From positions 62,001 to 126,000 of the forward strand of contig JASANH010000510.1 in assembly GCA_030248295.1 (NCBI GenBank): a stretch of DNA of 64,000 nucleotides, in the 5' to 3' direction. Made by a program: the position numbers and the translations under genes. How positions within the stretch are numbered: the stretch's first letter is position 1; the number at the start of each line of letters is the position of its first letter. The DNA comes from Mesodorylaimus sp. YZB2_4 (lineage: Eukaryota; Nematoda; Enoplea; Dorylaimida; Dorylaimidae). Shown piece after piece: positions 1-16,217 of this stretch. Under the pieces are notes generated by a model. It was not told where the DNA came from, did no database searches, and saw nothing but the letters and a program-made list of their open reading frames with translations.

Positions 1-3770
<3,770 letters not shown>

Positions 3771-4392
3771 CGTTTTCTTTTAGAGAGAGAGTTTAGATCC
3801 AACTGTCCTCAGTTTTGTTGGTCTTACACATTGCGCGCGTGCTCCATATAGTGGAACGAGCGGCCGATTTGAGGTCTCTGCATCTTTCTTGTCTCGAGGC
3901 GAAGTTCAAGCGCCAAGGCTGGACGAACTGCGGACAGCGCAGGATTGGCCATGACCACAATTTGGAGCACAAGATAAATGTTCTACGATAAAATCTCTCA
4001 CGCGGGAGAGGGCGAAAACAAGAGTGGCTAGGGAGGAACCTTCCACGTGTCAGTGTTTTCAAAGTTGTACGTGCAGATGGAGAGGTCAAGGGTGTGCGCT
4101 TCAGCCTTATGGTAGGGTCATGGCTGCCACCATACTTGATGCATGATTGATTTGAAAGTTCCCTTACTTGTCCACTCTATCATCATTCCATTTTGATGGC
4201 AGAAAGTGCACTGGTTTAACCCAGTTTCGCGGCTGTATTTTGGATTACATCGCACTGACTGATCACTGCATTGCAGCACGAACCACATAAACAAAGTGGG
4301 AGTAATTCAAGCATGTGCCACATAATTGCTCCAAGGCTTAACAGCGCTCTCTTCGTTACTCTGTCATATTTTCAAGAGCCTCTAACTACTGC
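3771..4392. other. Intergenic, nothing recognised
   Basis: Lies upstream of the repeat-lectin gene and downstream of the lectin-PAN gene. It probably holds the first gene's promoter, but I see no clear TATA box, repeat or coding exon. The 98-codon minus frame at 3793-4089 has no splice or domain support. Confidence 0.4.
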
Positions 4393-5479
4393 CTACGCGT
4401 AGTTATAATGGAAACAAGTGTTGGTGAAGCTTGTGGTCTCAGGGCATTGGCTGGCAGTTGGAACTCGGCAATCGTCAAGCGATCTCGAAAAGAACTGACA
4501 TCCATTCTGGGGGCTCCCCTCGCTGATGTAAATAAAATTGAAACTTCGACACCATGGTAATTTGGCGCATAATTGCCCGCATTCTTGTGGCAAATATCGC
4601 GAACCCGAAACTTCTTTAATCGCCAGTTCTTTCATGCATTTACTCGTGAATTTATACTCTTGTACCTCATCTAAAAGTATCAAATTTCTTGTTAGAGAGA
4701 AGAATAAAAGAAAATAATTTTGTCTTACTGCTGAACTGGCACAAAGGGAAATAGTCCGGTGCAGCGCAGGTGTCATCAGTCCACGTCAAGGCGAGACATC
4801 TCGGATTCGGTGCAGTGTCTGGAGCAAGATCCTTGCAATCACCCATATCGGAGAAATACTTCGCGTATGTGTTTCCTGCAGGCAAATTGGAATTCACTGT
4901 AGTTTCATCGTCATACCAAAATGTTGTGGTTGTCATAACAGCGCAGGGAGGTGTCGACTCTGTCTCATCGCGCAGAGCGATCATGAAATAATTGTTGCAA
5001 TAATTTGGTACGCCACTCCAGCATTTGCCCTAAAATAATTTTACTGTATGCGGTGAGGTCTGATGACATAACACTTACAATTAGCGGGTAAGCGGATAAG
5101 ACTAAAGGTTAATAACTTGTTTTAACGAGCTTACATCAGCAGAGAGGCCGTCATATACTTTTTGGTACTCGCGATAAGAATGCAACTGTGCTAAAACATG
5201 ACCATTCGCGCGACACTTGGCCCATGCGTGGCTCCAATCGCCTGTACTGTTTATTGCATAGTAGCATCGACCGCCATCGACAATGCCGCCAAACGTCGTC
5301 AAACAAAAGTTTTCGAACGATTGTTGGTCTCGATAGCAGACAGTGGCTAGATGCAAAAATTCTATGTCTAATGTGCAAATCCTGTCTCTGCTGAGAGTGA
5401 AAAGCAACTTACCGTTCGGAACAGAGAAAACAATTGGCAGGAAGCAAATAAAGAAACTCAGCGAGATCATGAGCTGCAT
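4393..5479 (-). CDS. Secreted C-type lectin-like domain plus PAN/apple-like domain protein
   Basis: Three exons with agreeing phases: 5479-5135, 5029-4729 and 4670-4393, giving 307 residues. Residues 1-20 (MQLMISLSFFICFLPIVFSV) form a signal peptide. Exons 1-2 carry a lectin-like fold: GGRCYYAINSTGDWSHAWAK, then CLALTWTDDTCAAPDYFPLC closing the domain. No WIG/WLGG and no clear Ca-binding EPN/QPD motif is visible, so sugar binding is doubtful. Exon 3 has the cysteine pattern of a PAN/apple domain (SKCMKELAIKE, ECGQLCAKLPWCRSFNF, NGCQFFSRSLDDC) and ends at TAG. The reading frame stays open through a possible 22-base intron near 5413-5391, which I reject as too short. Same strand as the neighbouring lectin gene, so the two may form a small lectin group. 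An extracellular recognition role is inferred from the domains only. Confidence 0.75.
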
Positions 5480-6537
5480 CTTTGAAGTGGTGATGGCTCC
5501 GGAAAACAGATGGTGTAGAAAGAGTGGCCTGAGCCGCCCACCCTGGGTGGCAGGGTTTGTCTTTCAGTGGCCGGCTTCAGTGCTCCCCGTACAAAGTCCT
5601 GTCATGCATCCAAGCGACCATGAACTTACAAAAGGGTTGCCATTACGGATTTATAATTATCTTAGGTAGGGGGTACCGATTCACGGAATAATGACATGTT
5701 AATTTGTGTAATTGTGAGTCACTCGGAAAATGTCAGCTTTTACCAGAACTGAACAGATTGTGATTGTCACAATAGGATTTTCTGGCTGTTGATATAAAAA
5801 CGAAAGCTCTTTACGAGCAAATGACTGTCCTGACAGCAGCTGAAAGGACCACAGATTAAAATTCTCTGCCGATGTGGGTCTTTATCGAGAATGTGAAGCA
5901 AATGCAAGTTTACAACGTACAGACCCCGCAAGTGCTTGCGCTGATCCCCGCTGTGAGCCGTTTTTTGGTGCAAAGATGGAATCAGAGAGTGAATGCAAGC
6001 TTCTAAGGCGATAGGTGATCAAAGGTCTGAGTTCCTTTATCCCTGTGTAGAACTTTGTCCCCTTTTTACTATTTCCACTCGGAGGTTGTGTGCAACCAGA
6101 AGTGGCCACTGTTATGTCCTCTGCGAGCTTCCAGATGAGATAGCAGATACTTTCGGAGATGCCCAAACCGGCTCCCTGTCTGTTAACTTATCTGAACATT
6201 TTGAGCTGAAAATGATGCTAATCATCGTCAGATTTTAGAAAATCCAGATGGTTTCCATGTCTAAATGACTGGGTCACAAAGCAGCCAAAAAGAAATCGAG
6301 TTGGGAAAATTGAAGAGCCATGTGGGCGCGTCGCCTACATTCCGTTTCAGAGCTTTTCATTCATTCAGAGTGGCCCCTCATTTAGTGTGTTAAGGGTCGA
6401 CTTGCAATCGATACTCTGTACGGAGGTGGCAGCTGGGTGCCGTTTCAGTCATGCATGTAGTACAGTAGGTCGCAAGACTTCTGTAGGTGCCCTGGGTTTT
6501 AGGCGTGGTGCAAAAGCTCCACCAGTCACTCACTTCA
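5480..6537. other. Intergenic, nothing recognised
   Basis: No exon with convincing splice sites, no tandem repeat and no inverted repeat noticed. The 94-codon minus frame at 5882-6166 has no recognisable features. Confidence 0.4.
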
Positions 6538-7648
6538 GTGATACGTCACGACCGGATCGGATGGGGGTTTGTCGGATCGGATCGGATCGGATGGAAAAAA
6601 ATCTCGGATCGGATCGGATGAGTTTCGTATCGAATCATAGGAAAAATTTGTAATTTTTTCCGGCATTGAATGACGCATGAACATTTTCGAAAGGCTGCCC
6701 CCATGATAAACACACAGTATTTATTTTCATGGTTACATGACATAAGCAGCCCCTCTCAGCCACACATAGATGGATCTACTTTACAAACTGATAAAGTAAA
6801 GCTGATCCATGCTGCTCATAAATGACTGCAACCACAACTTCAATTTTTTGAAATAAAAAACAGATACTTCCACTTTGTCTCCACTCCTCACTAATATTTC
6901 TGTCGTCCATCTCCAAACATTTGCAAAATCTGGAAAGGCAATTTTTCAAACCGTTGCATCGAACTTAATAAAACTGAAAATTGCAACTTGTTTCCAGGTG
7001 TAAAAGAGCTCTCTGAAAAATATTGGGGGGGGGGGCATCTGTCCAACTGGTAAGCAACTAAAACCTGAGTCTTGGAAGCTAAAAATCGAAGCCCAAAACC
7101 TAAAAGCGAGTTTGGAATGAGCCCTGCGTGATTATGTCAGCGCTCGGGTTTCTCATATCGAGAGTTCAAAAATTTTCTGGACATTAGGCCATCGCTGATC
7201 AGTTGGCCAGACGTCTGTAATATTTTGCAGAAACCTTCCTTTTGCGCCTGGGAACAATCAGCAAATTAGGAGTTTCTGTTTCGTAAAGTTCGACTTGACG
7301 GTCGGCGATGCTCCCTTGTGTGTGAGTCATCAATGTCTGGTCTCAAATAATAATAATGAGATGACGACTTGTAAATCTAATTATGAGAAAAAAATGGAAG
7401 CATCAATGCGTAATATTGATTTCATCTCATTCATTACATTACAGAGTGAGTGGGGTCAAATTTCGCGGTAGTTTTATGTTTGCCCGCGATGATTTCAGAA
7501 ACCATTGAATGTCGGATCGGATGGTTCAGATCGGATAATCCGATCCGAATTTTCGGATGGTGACTTTTCGGATCAGATCAGATAGTATCGGATCGGATAT
7601 CCGATCCAAACGGATGGCATCCGATCCGATCCGGCCGTAAGTGATACG
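6538..7648. mobile_element. Non-autonomous TIR element with (GGATC)n ends and 8-base target duplication
   Basis: Direct repeats GTGATACG at 6538-6545 and 7641-7648 flank a 1.1-kb segment. Its ends are inverted: TCACGACCGGATCGG on the left and, reverse-complemented, TTACGGCCGGATCGG on the right. Both ends continue into degenerate GGATC pentamers (6551-6625, 7512-7630). No transposase frame is present. An 8-base duplication is typical of the hAT superfamily, so a hAT-like MITE is the best guess. The centre (about 7010-7330) is related to 49360-49625. Confidence 0.75.
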
Positions 7649-8534
7649 AACCCAGCCGTATTACAAGTGTATGCATTAGCGACTTTGCGACATTTGTCCA
7701 TTTCGAAAATTTTGAGAAATCAGTCAACCCGTAGCCGCAGCGTAGAGAACATGTGGATTCTGTATGGAATACCAGCCGCTGCTTTAAAAGTTCCACCTTG
7801 GATTTGCATCATTCCCACATTCCAACGCACTTTGAATCCATCAAATTTCACATGACATAAGGGCTAGTCCAAACCAGATGCAAATGGCAGTTTAGAAGCT
7901 GTATGATCATGTCGAAAAAACTTGGTCTTAGGGAATCTACAGATCCGCGAAGACATACCGACAGTTGGGTAGCAAATGTCGGGACGGAGATGAGCCATTC
8001 TACGACCTGGGAGAAACCCATCGGTCGTGCATGAATCACTTAATCTTTTTAGGACAAATGACAAGCCTTTAGCTGTTTCCTGTCATCTCTGCCGACATTA
8101 TGCGTCTCTCTATTTTCCTCTTAAAATAAGCACTAATATGCACTGTCTGGGTCATTCCTTTGCTTCCAACCTGAGCGATCGGCTGGCAGCTGCTGATGCC
8201 ATTTCTTGAGAATGAAGGACAACATCGATCACGCGGCATTCTTATCAGTCCAATTTCCATCGCAGAATACGCAAAAAATCTGATATATACATGCAGATAT
8301 AGCGGGTCACGCCGCGACCATACTTTACAAGCATATAAAGAAGTTTTTTTGATGATTGATGATTGACAATGCCGGTGAACACGATGTACCAAATGAAATG
8401 TGTGTACTGTGGCTCTTATATAAGCATTCAGAGCTTACTCATGTACTCATGTACTTAGTTAGAAGTTTCGCATAAACTTGGCAAATCACGTATACAGTAC
8501 GCGGATAAAAACCTTTTGGCACCACTTGGCAAGG
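7649..8534. other. Intergenic, nothing recognised
   Basis: No supported exon, repeat or RNA gene. It is the 3' flank of the GT31 gene. Confidence 0.4.
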
Positions 8535-9920
8535 TCAAACCAGTTTAATCACTTTCGCATCAAATTTTTTCACGCTTCTTGTCAAAGATTGCGGCAATCC
8601 ATGCTCCTTCAATAATGCTTCCCACCAAACGTAGTTAAGCTTCTCACTACTGCCGAGGTGCACAAACAGAGTTTCTCCAACGACTACTTCGTTCCCAGCT
8701 CCCATAAATCTGGATCCAATATCGAAATAAGTCACATTCTCCACTCGTTGTCTGAGAATTCCAGTCACATAAACATCATCGATCCAGAAGAATTTTGTTC
8801 TCAGCGATTCCTCATAAAATATTCCTGGCAAATCATTGCTGAGCATGTAGGCGGCTCCGGGGCAGTAGGGCGGGTATTTGTCGTCCTCGTATTCATCCTT
8901 GCTCACATACCATTTGCTTCCGACATCTCTGAACACGCCTCTGTCAGTCCACAGCTGGCACGTTATTGCTTTTGTAGTCGCTATGCCTTCATCAAAAAAT
9001 TTTTCCACAGATTTCAGTAGACTGAATCGATTCACAAACACGTCGTCGTCCACCTTTAATATTTGAAATGCCGCTGTGCAATGTGTCGAGACCCACTTCA
9101 TCCACATGACAGCCTTGTAAGTTAAATTTTTATAACTGTCCAGAAAGTTTTCTTGAATTATGTCGTGAAACTTTTCATGTTCCCTTCCAATTTTCTTCAT
9201 CAGTTCTAAGTTCATAGGAGCATAGCCGAGTGCGAACAACACTTTCATTTGTACCCCAGAATCTAGTCCATATCGGCTCTGGTTGGGATTTCCCCACGTG
9301 TCTCTGATTGCCTTCCGAAAAAGGTTGTGGTTGGGGTCTGAATGAACAATGACCAGCAAAAATGGTGAAGAGTTGTTCGCTGACTTGCAAAAATCTGGTT
9401 CCAATATCAGAAACTCGAATGGGTGAGGATTTACAATGGGCTCTTCAGTCAATGCTGAGAAAAAGTATAGATTGGTTGATGAATTTTTGAAGATAATTGA
9501 TGCGATGTCCATTCTAGTTGACAAGAGAGGAGAAGAAGTTTCTTCCAAAGGTGTTGTCGCTGGTTTAATCTCTGCAACTTCCGAAGTCAAACTTAGAATA
9601 TCCTCGATTTCCGAATTCGTTATCCAGCCGTCCATAAGCAGTGTCCGACTCTGGCCTAGTATTACTTTGACTTCGGGCACAAGCTCGCTCACATTCGACG
9701 TTATCTTCGTCCCACTTTGGCCAGATTCAGGTTGAGCTTGAACTTTGCTTGGTCTGACGAGTTTTGTCAAGAAAAGGGTAGCGCCGATAAAACTTGCAAG
9801 AAGGAAGAGTACTCCAATTTTTTTTAGGAAACAAGCATGAAACAACAGTGGTTTCGAAGGTACTGGCATGTATCCGAACCTTAATTGAAAAGTAGGCATT
9901 GTCCAAAGCTTAGGCGACAC
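8535..9920 (-). CDS. Beta-1,3-glycosyltransferase, family GT31 (Galactosyl_T)
   Basis: A single uninterrupted 461-residue reading frame. It has type II Golgi membrane topology: a short cytoplasmic N-terminus, one membrane segment at about residues 35-53 (IGVLFLLASFIGATLFLTK), a stem to about 180, then the catalytic domain. Family motifs in order are FRKAIRDTWGN (about 201-211), KVDDDVFVN holding the DxD metal/sugar-nucleotide site (about 289-297), YCPGAAYMLS (about 352-361) and FWIDDVYVTG (about 378-387). The family moves a sugar, usually galactose or N-acetylglucosamine, from a UDP donor in beta-1,3 linkage to glycoproteins or glycolipids; the acceptor cannot be told from sequence. Length and motifs are complete, so it looks functional. 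Met8 or Met18 are alternative starts. The lack of introns contrasts with the other genes here and could mean a retrocopy, but intron-poor members are common in this family. Confidence 0.92.
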   Translation of the reverse strand: MSPKLWTMPTFQLRFGYMPVPSKPLLFHACFLKKIGVLFLLASFIGATLFLTKLVRPSKVQAQPESGQSGTKITSNVSELVPEVKVILGQSRTLLMDGWITNSEIEDILSLTSEVAEIKPATTPLEETSSPLLSTRMDIASIIFKNSSTNLYFFSALTEEPIVNPHPFEFLILEPDFCKSANNSSPFLLVIVHSDPNHNLFRKAIRDTWGNPNQSRYGLDSGVQMKVLFALGYAPMNLELMKKIGREHEKFHDIIQENFLDSYKNLTYKAVMWMKWVSTHCTAAFQILKVDDDVFVNRFSLLKSVEKFFDEGIATTKAITCQLWTDRGVFRDVGSKWYVSKDEYEDDKYPPYCPGAAYMLSNDLPGIFYEESLRTKFFWIDDVYVTGILRQRVENVTYFDIGSRFMGAGNEVVVGETLFVHLGSSEKLNYVWWEALLKEHGLPQSLTRSVKKFDAKVIKLV

Positions 9921-10552
9921 TTTCCCTTCAAAACTTTAGTATGGAAAATCTGGGAAAAAGACGAAACCGCTTTGGCTTGCCTAGGTAGCGTTCAAACAAG
10001 CAACGAAGGTTTCCATTCTGCCTACAAGCTGGTGCGTAGTTACATTGATACATGAATCATAGGATAAAAAGTCCCAAGTGACATTTGCCTGCCCCTATAA
10101 ACGACATATCGGACCATTATCAATCAAACCAACTTGTGTACGACGCAGATACGACAATTTGCTTGTTGGCAAAGCCAAAAATGATGATCGATAGCTTCAT
10201 TCCTGAGGGAATATGCCATCAGAAAATTGCTCCCTTAATCCTGTGCCTTCATTACTTTGACGAGGTAGTGATTTGAATCGCACAAAATGCATAAAATATA
10301 AAATTGAAACATATTTTCTGATATCCGCGTTAGCACGCTGTACATGTGCCATGATTTTTGTGGGCTAAAAAAATGTACAAAGACAACAAGTGCAGACAAT
10401 CATTCCCCGAATACTTGGACTGGCACCTAAAATAGTTTTCAAACGAGAAAGCAACATAGAGCCTCGGCTAATGACCAGTCACAATGGTCACGAACAATTG
10501 TGCTGTAAAAAAAATTAGGGGTCAACAGAAATGTCAAGTGTCTTAACAGTGG
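9921..10552. other. Intergenic, nothing recognised
   Basis: Upstream flank of the GT31 gene. No clear promoter element or exon. Confidence 0.35.
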
Positions 10553-10639
10553 GTGGCGAACACAGGTGCAACCACAAATCCTGACCCAGCTTTTAGTTGG
10601 GTTTTCAGGCGCTGGATTTGGGTTGTAGGTGTTCGGTTT

Positions 10640-11310
10640 TCTTTCCTAAATTTTTGTGGGTTGGGCCTCGCGCTGCCTCAGTTCCCCATGGGACTTCCAA
10701 TCCGTTTTTTGCCCGTTTGTGTTTTTGACCAGCAGTCAGATATAAGTAAGGCCGTGAGGTCGTGACAGCTCTCACGGCAGCGTCCCGCTGCTTGTCTCCA
10801 CTAAGAGCACCTCCACGCAAGGGCATCCTGGACAGGACACCGACTTCCTCAATCCTGCAATCCAACTACATAATAAATCAGCAATCTCGAAGACCTTATT
10901 TAAATTTTTGAGGGCCGGAGTCTTTTGCCTATAGCCGGCCAGCGATCAAACCTTATAAGCAAGGCTATAAAGGGACCGGCACACACAGCAGCTTCCCTCT
11001 GCGTGTCTCCACTAGGAGCACCTCCTCGCGAGGGCATCCTGAACAGGACATCGACTTCTTCGGATAATGGCGGGGGCTTTGAATCCTGTCGGTGTTCGAC
11101 AGCTGAGACTGCCTACTCGTTTTCATCTTTCCACTCCGAGCACCTCGACGGTACTAGGTGAGTCACCAACGGCCTGGCGCGCAAGGTCAGCGAGGGTTTA
11201 TGGTTCGCAAACCGACCTGTCACGAAGGATCGAACCTGGGACGAGTCCAGCCACTCGCTACCAAGCAATACGGAGAGATAAATGCCGAACCGCTACACCA
11301 ACAAGGCCTC
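10640..11310 (-). repeat. tRNA-derived SINE family 2, nested or duplicated copies
   Basis: Two overlapping copies read on minus. The head lies at about 11302-11226, with a box A-like segment (reverse complement of GCCGAACCGCTACACCA) and a box B-like segment (reverse complement of GGATCGAACCTG). The body runs down to about 10861, and a second partial copy at 10865-10640 repeats the phrase TGTCTCCACTA.GAGCACCTCC. Closely similar sequence recurs at 14868-15325 and 40855-41215. Confidence 0.7.
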
Positions 11311-11339
11311 TTGTGGGTGTTGTCGCGTCATCGCGAACT

Positions 11340-12235
11340 ATTAGCTTAGTGTTTAGATTAGTGATCAATGTTTACGATTACTAGCACTAGTAGCTATGGG
11401 GCGATAGGCCCGACCCGTCTAAACTATCCCACAGTTAGGGAGTAACCTTTGCTTTGTGTAACTTAATGGAAAGGATGTGTGTATAGTTCGAAGCAAAGAG
11501 TTCGTGAACGGTCGGGTTACTTATGTGGGAAGAGTCGCCACAGGTGTAGGTTGATTCATTTTCAACCACACCTGGGAAGAACTTTTTCACACGCTGTGGT
11601 GCTCTCAATATCAGCTTGCTCAAGCATCCGCTATGCGGTCCATATGGTTTTGACAGTGAGTGATAAATATAACCGAGAAAAAAGGTTGGCGATCATTGTT
11701 GTTTCAATTCAGGCTTGGACATGGCTATATCTGGAAAAATCCTTGGCTTCTCCAAGTGCAAACATTGTTTGATCAGAGGCCAGCCGCCGCAGTCCACGCT
11801 ACCTCGAGTTGAGTTTACGCCAACACAACATGCTGTAGGGGGGTCGGGGCGTCTTTTGGGAGCATTGGGACGAGCCGGCCAGAAGAAAATGTTCTGTAAT
11901 TCTCAAAAAGTGTATTCGAACCATGGAATAAGACACCAATTACCAAACCTATCTGTCACTCGACCTCCCAGAACAAGGTGTGTATGGTAATTTTCCCAGA
12001 TCTTGCGCAGAAAACCAGATTTGGGCGATGCTGGTCACATCTGATAACTTCTCAATCGTCAAAATTTTTCCACATGGGAAAATGACTAGCCAAGTTTTCT
12101 GAAAAGTATGGAGAGGGTGGGTGGGTCGACTCAGAAAAAGCTGGGGTTGGGTTGACTTTTGAATTGTGTTCCGCGTTTCCGAATTGTTTAGTTTACGTTA
12201 GTTTAGCTTAGTTTTCCAATAACCTGGGTTTTTCG
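11340..12235. other. Intergenic, nothing recognised
   Basis: Possible short repeat debris, but no supported exon or element boundary. Confidence 0.35.
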
Positions 12236-12350
12236 CTGTCTGACCTGACTCTGACCTTGACCGACCCTTCAAAAAATTTTCTGCCCCGACAGTTGACCTT
12301 GGCGAAGAATTGTAAATCTTCTGGCTCTGACTTTGACATTGATCAATTGG
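12236..12350. repeat. Degenerate CTGACCTTGACC repeat block
   Basis: Short TGACC-rich phrase including CTGACCTTGACCGACCC and CAAAAAATTTTCTG. The same phrase occurs in the same orientation at 13835-13970, so the two blocks are direct repeats flanking the TIR element at 12817-13743. Confidence 0.6.
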
Positions 12351-12816
12351 CTCCAGCAGTAAAGCTTCACTGTGTTTGCCTGTTCAACAAGAAAATTTAG
12401 TACAGCTGATAGTTTCCTGCGTTGCATCATGTAAAATTTCAAATGCAAATTAAATCTTTATCAAGCTCAAAAACATATGTAAAGCTGTTTTTTACGGCTT
12501 TGGGGAAAAGAAAAAAGCTTACACCCATTGAAAATCAAAAATACTCGTACAGCTTATTTGTTCGGAACAATCGCAATGCTGGCCTGCTAGAACAGAAGCT
12601 CTACCACGCTGTAAGCGGCTTGGGCAGAATATCTTGCGCCCATGAAGCCAAGTTTGGAAATAAAGCAATAACAAATGGAGAGGGAGAGTGCCTATGCCAT
12701 GGATTTGTGTATGGCATGCGTAAGCAAGCACTAGGCTGGCACACAGTAGTCTATGCAGCTAGTAGGTTACTGTGCGAGTAAGATAACTGCAATAGCACAA
12801 GACTCACAATCAGCAG

Positions 12817-13743
12817 GGGCCAGTTTCACAATGCGATCCTGATTTTAGGTCGTGTACGTGTCCTAGAGGCACAGTAGCTGTCCTAGAGGGCCTCATCCAT
12901 AGATTTGGGCGCGCACTAAGACAGGTCTCATCTTGTTTCACAATTAAAAAAGGATCACTTCAGACATTTTATCAGACCACAAAGTTTAACGCTGGAAATA
13001 AGCCGGATATCCATTACTAGTTTGTAGTTGAATAAGTTTGTATTTGAATAATTTCACTATGTCACGAGGACGCCTTGGCTGAGGCACGCTAGTCCACTTC
13101 ATATGAGCGCCGTAAAATCTGGTTTATTTTAAAAGCTTTACCATGAGTTTGATGATACGGGAATTCTCGTGGTATACTCAAATTTGTCATGTTACATGTA
13201 GTAGGCGGCTCTGTGAACCACATCCAAGGATTTTCCAAGTCATAATTTTGAGTCCTACAAACGGAGTTTTGTGTCTTTTGCGACTCTTGCAGGATTCTGT
13301 ACCATGGGAAAATGCTTGCTAGTAACTCGATCACGCGTGTGAGTTCTGATTAATTTTAAATGTGTCTCCCTCCCCTGTCAAGTGTATTTCCTTGGGTAAG
13401 GCTCAATGGCTAGAAAAGGACGACAGAATTTCAGCTCGTCTGAAAAAGAACTGTTATTGCGAGTCGAGAGAGCTACGTCAAGCAAAGTGCCACAATCTCA
13501 AGGCCCCCTGAGATTTCCCTAGACACGCCACTGCCCAAAAAACCTGCCCTCAAAGCCGTGACAGCGCGGCAGCGGTGCTGGGAAAGAAAGACACCAGACA
13601 GTGTGCGTCTCAGGACATGTCGAAGTCGTCCTAAACTTAAGACAGCTTGGTGTCCTTGGATGGGGCACAAGCTGATTGTGCAGATTTAGGACTTCCCAAG
13701 AATTTAGGGAATGTTTTAGGATTTAGAACTGTGAAACTGGCCC
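12817..13743. mobile_element. TIR element, family GGGCCAGTTTCAC
   Basis: Left end GGGCCAGTTTCACAATGC, right end GTGAAACTGGCCC (exact inverse of GGGCCAGTTTCAC). 927 bases with scattered TCCTAGAGG/AGGAC sub-repeats and no transposase. A 120-base relative with the same ends lies at 26312-26431. I see no clean target duplication. Confidence 0.7.
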
Positions 13744-13834
13744 GAGATCCTACGCAGGGAGACGGGAGCTTGAAAAGTTTTTCACCAACATCTACCTAAA
13801 TTTACTTTCTCTTAGGACTTATAATACTCTGACT

Positions 13835-13970
13835 GGGTGAAAGAAATTCTGACCTTTCCCTGACCTTGACCGACCCCTCAAAAAACTTTCTGACCTGAGC
13901 CTGACCTTGACAGACCCCGAAAAAAGTTTCTGACCTAGACCCTGACTTTGACCAAGGGTCGGTTAATCAG
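13835..13970. repeat. Second CTGACCTTGACC repeat block
   Basis: Same orientation and phrase order as 12236-12350 (CCCTGACCTTGACCGACCCC, then CAAAAAACTTTCTGACC). Confidence 0.6.
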
Positions 13971-14867
13971 GGTTTTGACAGAATTCTGACCTTGACCTTG
14001 AGGTCATTTCTAAAACTAGTTCAGCTGGAATTTTGAAGCCATTGCCAATCCGGTTGACGGCTTTGACGTCGTTACTCGAAGACACAGTCGAAACCAGGCA
14101 ACCAAAACAATAAGGTCATACTGAGATCTGAAAGTAGTGCGATCTGCTGAAGACCAAAACTATGGCTGTTTCGGCCGTTTCGAGTCCAAGCGCTTGTTTG
14201 CCGCAAACTGATCAAATGAAACTTGCACAGATGCGGGCAAGTGGAAAGCGCCCATAGAGTGTAGAGATGCATAGTATCTTGTATAAAATGGTGTACAGTG
14301 TAGGATATCTTGTGTGAGCTTATCTTGAGATATTCTACAGATAAGGAATAGTCTGAATCGACAAGATTGCCTCTTTGTTTGAACTAGGACAGATTATTAC
14401 CAATCCCTTAGGCGACCCGATTTGTGCATGAATGGCGTAGATATTGAGTTTGTTGTAATTAGAATGTGGACTTCGCCTGTCCCAGCAGGTGACTGGCGCC
14501 TGGACGGTCGGATGAAGATAAGAGTGAATGTGTCGTGCTGTAATTCGTGGTCTGGATGTACTTAGTTGTGTTTACTCGGTAGGTGCGGCTCAGATAATTA
14601 GTGTGTTTGTGTCTAGAGCGACTGTCTACATAAGGACAGGTCCGCACTTGGATTGGGGTTCACCACAGATACACTATTACTTTACGCTTTTTTGCGCGTT
14701 TGCGTGAGTCGGGCGGACGACCTCGCACAACTGGGCATATGGCTGCCCTGCATCCTGTAATAGTGTATCCGTGCGGTTCACCATTCGGGTTGTCTCCATT
14801 CGGGTTGGACGGTCTCTCTCCTCTTGCTCTTGTGAATCAAGAAAGAGAAAAAGCGAGTTTTTTTACA
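13971..14867. other. Intergenic with small repeats
   Basis: Holds a phrase (CAATAAGGTCATACTGAGAT at about 14108) repeated near 16678, and an inverted pair (GGTTCACCACAGATACACTA near 14659 against TAGTGTATCCGTGCGGTTCA near 14761). No exon is supported. Confidence 0.45.
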
Positions 14868-15325
14868 AAAAATTTTTGTGGGTTGGGTCCCGCGCCGCCC
14901 CAGTTCCCCACAGGACTTCCAACCCGTTTTGCCTATAGCAGCAGCAGTCATGATATGATAAGCGAGGCCGTGGGGTGACCAGCTCTCACGGTAGCGTCCC
15001 TCTGCGCGTCTCCAATAGGAGCACCTCCACGCGAGGGTATCCTGGACAGGACACCAACTTCCTCGGACGATGGCGCGTGGGCTGTGAACGCTGTCGGTGT
15101 TCGACAGCTAAGACTGTCTCCTCGCTTGGCTTCCGTCTCTTCACTCGGAGCACCTTGGCGGTACCGGGTGAGTCAACCACGGCCTGGCGTGCAAGGTCAG
15201 CGAGGGTTTATGGTCCGCAAACCGGCCTCCATCACCAGGGATCGAACCCGGGACGAGTCCAGCCACTCACTCCCAAGCAATACGGGGAGACGAATGCCGA
15301 ACCGCTGCACCACCGCGGCCGCAGA
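14868..15325 (-). repeat. tRNA-derived SINE family 2, fullest copy
   Basis: Reads on minus. Box A-like segment is the reverse complement of GCCGAACCGCTGCACCAC (15296-15313); box B-like is the reverse complement of GGGATCGAACCC (15238-15249), matching the pol III consensus GGTTCGANNCC. A body of about 370 bases follows and ends near 14868 in ACAAAAATTTTTTGT. This is the best copy from which to define the family. Confidence 0.75.
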
Positions 15326-16217
15326 AAAGGCGAGTTGCGTACCTTCGAGGTGGGACGTTCCAGTGAACCTAAACGAGTAGGTTCACAAGAGCACTCTGCT
15401 CACTACGGCCAATAACCCCGCGCCGCGCTACTTTCGATAATCGTACTCTAGACTGTGAAATCCTTGGCTCGGCCTAGGGCTATCCAGGGCTGACCAGAGG
15501 ATGGCCCAAGTCAGGAACAGTACCACGCAGTCCACGGACACCTTGAAATATCGTTTATTAGCCACCAGACCACAAGGGCCGTGTGGACTCACAATTCGGG
15601 GAGCAGCCGCACGTGCCGGCCGTCAAAGGGGTTCTGACGGGCCTGAGTCCGAAGTGCTCACAGAGCAAGTTCAGATCAGGCACTCAAGACTAGTTCTCAT
15701 CCGATGTCTGCAATCAGACCAGTCACTCGACCTCGACCTCGCTCTCGGTCTCGTGCTGGCCCTGACTTAGGAGAGGCGGACCGGTTCCCTGAACCAGTGC
15801 ACACATAGGCCAGAGAGCATAGCACATGCCTATTCCATGCCTATTACAAGTGGTTTGTTCTTAAAATGGCTTTGATCGTGAGTCACAGTCACTGGCTTAC
15901 AGATGGTCAGATGGGGCGAAGGGACTCATCGAACTTGTCTGAAATACCATTGTTCCAGGCCTTTGCCTGCTCTGAATCCCTGTAGTCCTGGTAATCTTCG
16001 TCCCACACATCATAAGTAAAAAGAAAATTTAGAAATGATTGATATGTTGCTCCCACATGGTGCACACTTTTTATTGATGGCCTCTGCAAACTACGCATAA
16101 TATGTTGCATAGGTTACCAGAACAGGACTTATCAGTGACCTTCTGGTTAGCGATAGCGAAATATCAGCCACATCGATCATGACGTTGATAAAAGGTTCTC
16201 AGGGTCGGTAGAAACCT
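15326..16217. other. Intergenic; one unexplained 3'-exon-like frame
   Basis: A minus frame at 15907-16110 ends in a non-repetitive acidic stretch (DVWDEDYQDYRDSEQAKAWN) that looks protein-like, but I find no matching upstream exon. The rest has no recognisable feature. Confidence 0.3.

Noticed and set aside
5391..5412. A 22-base GT..AG stretch in the lectin-PAN gene
   Set aside because: Too short for an intron, and splicing it would put the following frame into a stop; the frame is open straight through.
6551..6625. CRISPR-like or satellite array from GGATC repeats
   Set aside because: Units are five bases without spacers and sit at the ends of a bordered TIR element in an animal genome.
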